From NCBI GenBank assembly GCA_963822705.1, contig CAWGIX010000003.1, forward strand, positions 62,001-126,000: a stretch of 64,000 nucleotides of DNA, read 5' to 3'. Under the pieces are notes generated by a model, which saw only the letters and a list, made by a program, of their open reading frames with translations, ran no database searches and had not been told where the DNA came from. Position 1 is the first letter of the stretch, and every line of letters begins with the position of its first letter. Shown piece by piece: positions 59,824 to 64,000 of the stretch. Both the position numbers and the translations under genes were made by a program. This stretch comes from CAVRQM01 sp963822705 (lineage in GTDB: Bacteria > Pseudomonadota > Alphaproteobacteria > Acetobacterales > Acetobacteraceae).

Positions 59824-61470
59824 TCAGATGAGCCCGTGCCGCGCGGCAAGGGTCGCCGCGGCCCCCCGGGTGGGCAAATCGAGCCTCGCCAGCACGTTAG
59901 CGATATGACGTTTGGCCGTGTGATCGCTGATGCCGAGCCGGACGGCGATCTCGGCATTGCTTTGCCCGCTCGCAACCAGGCTCAGCACCTCGCGCTCGCG
60001 TGCGGTCAGAGCGGCCAGCGCTCGCGCCGAATCGGCGCCGCCACCCGGTGCGCCGTTTGGCGGTGAAGGTGTCCGGCCCGCCACCGGACGACCGCCCGTC
60101 GCCGCCAGACGAAGCGCCCTCACGTAGCGCTCGGTCAGGCCCGGGCGCACGAAGTAGCAGGTGCCCGCAAGCCGGCTCTCCACCAGACCCGGCGAAAGCG
60201 CCTGAGCCGCAACCAGTGTATAGTGCGCCTCGGACAGCTCGCCGAGTTCTGCCAGGCAGGCCGCCAGCACGATGTAGTGCACCGCCAGCCGCGGTCGCAT
60301 CGCGAGGGCTTGGCGCGCGTGCTTCACGCAGTTCTCGAGCCGCCCGGCCACGTACTCGGCCAGCGCAAGCGTCCAATGGCCCTGGGTGACCAGCCTGTCG
60401 CAGGGACTGAGCCGCAACGACAGCGCACCGTGCCACAGCGCGTCCCCCGTCAGCTCGTGATTCGCCTCCTCCCATGAAAGCCAGCGCAAGGTCATCACGG
60501 CCCGGGGCTCAAGCTCGTGCGCCAGGCGCAAGCTGGCAAGCGCCTCCTCATGGCGCATCTGGCGCATCGCGACGTGCCCCAGGATCGCGTGCGCCGCGAT
60601 GCCGTCCGCATCAAGATCGCGCAGCCGCACCGCCACCTGCCTCGCGGCCTCATAATCCGCTTCGGCCTGCGGCCCGAAGCGGCCGAGCTCGGCACGCTGA
60701 CAGTAGCCCCATGCGACGCAGCGCTGCGCCTCGCCCCAGCGCCGGTCACGGTTTGCCGCGTTCTGGGCCAGCGCGATCCCTTGCGAGATGAGTTCGGAAT
60801 CGTCCGTGCTGCCGCCCCGTAGCAAGGCCGCCCTGGCCTGCAGCACCAGTTCGTAGCTGTCGGGATCGGGCTGGTTGCGTGACAGGGCAGCCGAACGTGT
60901 CCAGGGCCTGTCCGGTGTGATTTGCGCGGCGACCACACGGGCGATCTGCTCCGGCAGGACCGACGCTTCCGCTACCCAGGTGTCGAAGCGCTCTCGCCAG
61001 ATCGGTTGGGGTTGTTTGCTGTCATGCAGACACGCCACCACCTTCAGCTTGTCACCGCTGCGGCGGACCGAGCCCTCGACGACGTAACGGACGGGCAGTT
61101 CCGCCGCGACCCGCCCCACGTCGTCAGCGAACAGTCGGCACGCGGCGCTGGAGCCCCAGTCGATGACCTGCAAATCACCCATCGAGGCCAGTGCGGCCGA
61201 AACATCCTCGGCAATACCGTCGCCAAAATGGCTCTGGCCGGGGTCGTCGCTGAGATTGCCGAACGGCAGGACCGCTACGGTGCCGCTGACGTCCGCCGCG
61301 CGGTCGCCGCCCGGACGAGAAACATCGTCCCCCGGGGTCCCGCTGAGATCCGCCGCCACCGGAACTTCCACCCCTCGATTAATCCACGCTTGTAACCGGT
61401 GCGGGTCGTACCGGCAAGACCGCGATGCTTGCCGATGGCCCGTTCGGGGCTCGGAAATATCGCGGCTCAT
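59824..61470 (-). CDS. TPR-containing transcriptional regulator with C-terminal LuxR HTH
   Basis: A 548-aa protein (511 aa from an alternative start). Residues about 62-185 form a TolB-like domain (GTVAVLPFGNLSDDPGQSHF, GDGIAEDV), more usual in CadC/HilA or adenylate cyclase relatives. A helical TPR-type region follows (about 230-460). The C-terminus has a LuxR HTH (LTAREREVLSLVASGQSNAE, IAVRLGISDHTAKRHIANVL). There is no membrane helix. The ATG at 61470 lacks a ribosome site; GTG 61359 follows GAGGGG and would free the repeats upstream. It converges on lpxC and is divergent from a small secreted protein. The signal it senses is unknown. Confidence 0.8.
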   Translation of the reverse strand: MSRDISEPRTGHRQASRSCRYDPHRLQAWINRGVEVPVAADLSGTPGDDVSRPGGDRAADVSGTVAVLPFGNLSDDPGQSHFGDGIAEDVSAALASMGDLQVIDWGSSAACRLFADDVGRVAAELPVRYVVEGSVRRSGDKLKVVACLHDSKQPQPIWRERFDTWVAEASVLPEQIARVVAAQITPDRPWTRSAALSRNQPDPDSYELVLQARAALLRGGSTDDSELISQGIALAQNAANRDRRWGEAQRCVAWGYCQRAELGRFGPQAEADYEAARQVAVRLRDLDADGIAAHAILGHVAMRQMRHEEALASLRLAHELEPRAVMTLRWLSWEEANHELTGDALWHGALSLRLSPCDRLVTQGHWTLALAEYVAGRLENCVKHARQALAMRPRLAVHYIVLAACLAELGELSEAHYTLVAAQALSPGLVESRLAGTCYFVRPGLTERYVRALRLAATGGRPVAGRTPSPPNGAPGGGADSARALAALTAREREVLSLVASGQSNAEIAVRLGISDHTAKRHIANVLARLDLPTRGAAATLAARHGLI

Positions 61471-61554
61471 GGCTCGTCCGGGCCAAGGTCATTGGACCGC
61501 GCAGCCTGGCCCGTTCGGGGCGTGATAACATTTTGCTTTTGGCTCGTTCGGGCG
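61436..61554. repeat. Four dyad repeats at the regulator/secreted-protein junction
   Basis: The 15-bp unit TGGCYCGTYCGGGSS occurs at 61436-61450, 61470-61484, 61507-61521 and 61540-61554, at steps of 34, 37 and 33 bp (about three helical turns). Units 1 and 3 are identical (TGGCCCGTTCGGGGC). The core CCCGTTCGGG is a perfect dyad around TT. If the regulator starts at GTG 61359, all four are intergenic; otherwise unit 1 lies in its first codons. They look like operator sites for a dimeric regulator. Confidence 0.75.
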
Positions 61555-61636
61555 AAGCACCTGTGTCAGCGGGCGGGCAAGTTTGGTCGGCGCGATCGAA
61601 CGGATCGCGTTCAACAAACTTCAAGGAGTCTGGACC

Positions 61637-62059
61637 ATGTATACCAAAAGGATTGCGGTCACCGCCGCCGCTGTTGCCGGTATGCTCTCTGCCGGGTCGG
61701 CAATGGCTGCCTGGCCCACCAGCGTCGTCGGCACCTGGAGCGCGGCCGCCAACCTGAACTCGCTGACCATCAGCATCACCTCGCAGGGCAAACAGGGGCC
61801 CTGCCCGGCGATCCTGGGGACGATCTTCGACAACGGGACCGGCGCCTCGGACAATCTCCAAGGCTTCTATTGCCCTAAGAGCGGCCGTATCCAGTTCCTG
61901 CGCAAGGACCCGACCAGCAACGATACGTTCCAGGTCTACGGCGCCAACCTGTCGTTCGCCACCAGCGCCCCGTTGATGGGCGGCACGTTCTCCGAATACG
62001 ACCAGGTCCCCAATCTGGGCGAGTACAACTTCTCGGCGCAGCTGCAATCCGGCAATTAA
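61637..62059 (+). CDS. Small secreted protein of unknown function
   Basis: A 140-aa protein with a clear signal peptide (MYTKRIAVTAAAVAGMLSAG, cleavage after SAMA, mature AWPTSVVGTW). The mature part is Ser/Thr/Asn-rich and probably beta (NLNSLTISITSQGKQGPCPA, GRIQFLRKDP, NTF-like DTFQVYGANLSFAT). Two cysteines (GPCP and FYCPKSG) may form a disulfide. The ATG at 61637 has an AAGGAG site; the frame extends upstream to 61583 without one. It is divergent from the TPR-LuxR gene across the four repeats and followed by a terminator. No family is recognised. Confidence 0.75.
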   Translation: MYTKRIAVTAAAVAGMLSAGSAMAAWPTSVVGTWSAAANLNSLTISITSQGKQGPCPAILGTIFDNGTGASDNLQGFYCPKSGRIQFLRKDPTSNDTFQVYGANLSFATSAPLMGGTFSEYDQVPNLGEYNFSAQLQSGN

Positions 62060-62070
62060 CGAGCCTTCCG

Positions 62071-62094
62071 GCCCGCGTCCAACAGGATGCGGGC
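62071..62094 (+). terminator. Terminator-like hairpin after the secreted protein gene
   Basis: GCCCGCGTCC (62071-62080) pairs with GGATGCGGGC (62085-62094) across an AACA tetraloop: ten pairs with one G-U. It is followed by GTTTGCC, a short T-run, 12 nt after the stop. Confidence 0.65.
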
Positions 62095-62291
62095 GTTTGC
62101 CGGGGCGCCACTCGACCCGTTTGAAGACACGCCGCTGTTGCCGTCCCTTTCGATGCCACGCGCGCTCTTCGCACTGCCAATCCGGAGGCTTTCAGCCACG
62201 GCCAGGCCGGACGAATATTGGCATCCCCAACACTGTTTCCGGCTTCCATCTGACCCCGGCAGGACTATAGTCCCGCACGACCACTCGCAGG

Positions 62292-64000
62292 ATGGGTGCT
62301 TTGGCCACGACCACCTGGACCGGCAGCAGTAGCGCCAACTGGAACGACCCGGCCAATTGGACTGCGGGCGTGCCAGGCAGCGGCGACACCGCCGTGGTGG
62401 ATTCCGGCAATCCGACGCTGGAGGCGGCAAAAGGCGGGCCGGCGCCCGACCTGATCGGGGTCACGGTCGACATCGCGGGCGACCCGACGCTGGACTGGAC
62501 CGGCGTCACCTTGGACGCGCATTCGCTGCTCGACTGGCAGAGCGGTGCGCCGTCGCTGCAGATCGACGTGACCGACGGTCTCACCGTCTCCGCTGGGGCC
62601 ACGCTGCTGGCGGAGAGCGCCAACGGCTCGTTCGTCACCACCGGCGAACTCGCTGAGCAACCAGGGGGAGATCGCCGTCGAAGGCGCCCACGCCACCATC
62701 GCCCTCGGCCAGGGCAGCGGCACGCTGCTGAACACCGGCACGATCGCGGTCGCCGCCGGCGTGCTGACGGTTGACGCCAACCTTGCCGGCTCCGGTGGTG
62801 GCGGTATCGTTTCGATCGACGCTGGCGCCCAAGTCGAACTGGGCGGCTCGGTCCAGGATCAGGCGCTGCAGTTCACGGACGTGGGCGGCGCGGCGCTGAC
62901 CATCGACGACACTGACACCAACGCCGGGGCGGTGTTCGACAATTCCAGCGTGGTGACCGGCTTCATTGTAGGCGAAACGATCGACTTGGCCGGCATCGCC
63001 TATCTCGGCAGCCGCATGACGGTGCGCTACATCGGCCACACGCTGACCGTCAGCAACGGCGTGCAGGCGATCGCGGTGCCACTCTACACCCAGAACCTGA
63101 CCTACAACACATCGAGCTTTTCGCTGCAGCAGGCGTCGGACGGCGGCACCGAAGTCACCACCAGCCTGCCGTGCTTCTGCCGCGGCACGCGCATTGCAAC
63201 CGGCGCCGGAGAACTGCCGGTGGAAGCGCTGCGCCCGGGTGCTATGGTCCGCACCGCGTCCGGCGGATTGCTCCCGGTACGATGGGTCGGCCGCAGGCGC
63301 GTCGACCTGCTGCGCCACGCGCGATGCGAGGCGGCGGTGCCGGTCCTGATCCGCCGCGGCGCTTTGGCCAACGGCGTTCCGGCGCGCGATCTGTTTCTGT
63401 CTCCCGATCACGCGCTGTTTCTTGACGGCGTGCTGATTCCGTGCCGGTTTCTGGTCAACGGCGCCACGATTCTGGTCGACCAGAGCTGGGCCGAGGTCGA
63501 GTATTTCCACGTCGAACTCGGCACGCCACGACGTGCTTCTGGCAGAGGGCGCGCCGGCGGAAAGCTATTTGGATACCGGCAACCGGGCGTTGTTCGAGGG
63601 CGGTGCGGCGCTTCTGCTCCACCCGGATTTTTCCCCCGTTCGGGCCGCGCCCTGTTACACCAAACTGCTGATCGAGGGCGCCGCCGTGGCTGCCGTGCGC
63701 GCCCGCCTGATCGCGCGGGCCAAAGCGCTCGGGTATGTGGCCACGCAGGACGCGGACCTGCATCTGCGCGCCGACGGTCAGCGGATCGATGCAGAGCCCG
63801 GCGCATCGTTTCGATTTGCGATACCACCGGGCGGGGGCGAGCTTGGTTTGCTCAGCCGCACTGGCGTGCCGGCCGAAATGGACGCGGGCTCGACTGACGG
63901 GCGGCGTCTGGGCGTGGCGCTCGGCGGTCTGTTGGCGCGCGGCCCGCAGGGGGTGCGCGACCTGCTCTGGGAGCCGGAACTGCAGACCGGCTTTCATGAA
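62292..64000 (+). CDS. Hint_2-domain extracellular protein, two frameshifts, 3' partial
   Basis: A large secreted or surface protein running off the window. It starts at ATG 62292 with a beta-repeat region (TTWTGSSSANWNDPANWTAG, repeated VTDGLTVSAGATLLAESANG). One base is gained near 62655; the next frame continues (LSNQGEIAVEGAHATIALGQ). The Hint_2 domain begins at LPCFCRGTRIATGAGELPVE, followed by DLFLSPDHALFLDGVLIPCR. A second +1 shift near 63529 leads into HDVLLAEGAPAESYLDTGNR, which is open to the edge. Hint_2 proteins are frequent in Acetobacteraceae; self-processing at the Cys is inferred from the family. No signal peptide is evident. Confidence 0.8.

Noticed and set aside
1..64000. 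CRISPR array, prophage, integrase or replication origin
   Set aside because: No regularly spaced 25-40 bp repeats with unique spacers, no phage structural or integrase genes, and no DnaA-box cluster were seen. The only regular repeats are the four dyads at 61436-61554.

Overview
The window is high-GC chromosomal DNA from an alphaproteobacterium, most likely Acetobacteraceae or a close relative (Rhodospirillales/Acetobacterales). This is inferred from the trcR/DUF1192/PopZ/TolC gene set, the style of the RpoA and ribosomal proteins, an FrcBCA-type sugar importer, and a Hint_2-type extracellular protein. No species can be named from sequence alone.

Layout. (1) 0-7.5 kb is housekeeping: a DUF465 gene end, trcR, a DUF1192 gene, a small heat-shock gene behind a sigma32-like promoter and a ROSE-type RNA thermometer, a frameshifted rpmE, pcm, tolC, popZ and valS. 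(2) 7.5-13.9 kb is accessory: a GspE/PilB-type secretion ATPase, two unrecognised proteins (one with a duplicated glycine-zipper block), a small secreted protein and a prepilin peptidase. (3) 13.9-22.2 kb holds a fructose-type ABC importer (frcBCA), a NUDIX hydrolase, a secreted SGNH hydrolase, an ECF sigma/anti-sigma pair, tRNA-His and an orphan GAF-HisKA_2 kinase. (4) 22.2-38.7 kb, all on the minus strand, is the str-S10-spc-alpha ribosomal cluster from rpsL to rplQ. It contains secY and adk, but fusA is missing between rpsG and tuf. (5) 38.9-39.6 kb has an IS3-like transposase remnant and the RNase P RNA gene. (6) 39.6-59.8 kb is a complete division/cell-wall (dcw) cluster in order mraZ-rsmH-ftsL-ftsI-murE-murF-mraY-murD-ftsW-murG-murC-murB-ddl-ftsQ-ftsA-ftsZ-lpxC. 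Most genes overlap by 1-13 nt, and the cluster starts with a promoter carrying four 10-bp-phased MraZ boxes. (7) 59.8-64 kb has a TPR-LuxR regulator divergent from a small secreted protein, with four dyad repeats at the regulator's 5' end and in the gap, then a Hint_2 protein running off the window.

A dominant oddity is a scatter of single-base indels breaking genes that should be essential: rpmE, rplE (twice), murE (two compensating), murF, murG, ftsZ and lpxC, plus the NUDIX, glycine-zipper and Hint genes. Several fall in short homopolymers and all leave strong coding signal on both sides. Unpolished assembly is the simplest explanation, so I give full spans across each shift.

Most worth following up are the four operator-like repeats beside the TPR-LuxR regulator, an in-frame palindromic repeat inside murF (like Rickettsia palindromic elements), the ROSE thermometer, the four-box mraZ operator, a long Ala/Gly/Lys extension on ribosomal protein L5, and the unrecognised 9.5-13.1 kb locus.
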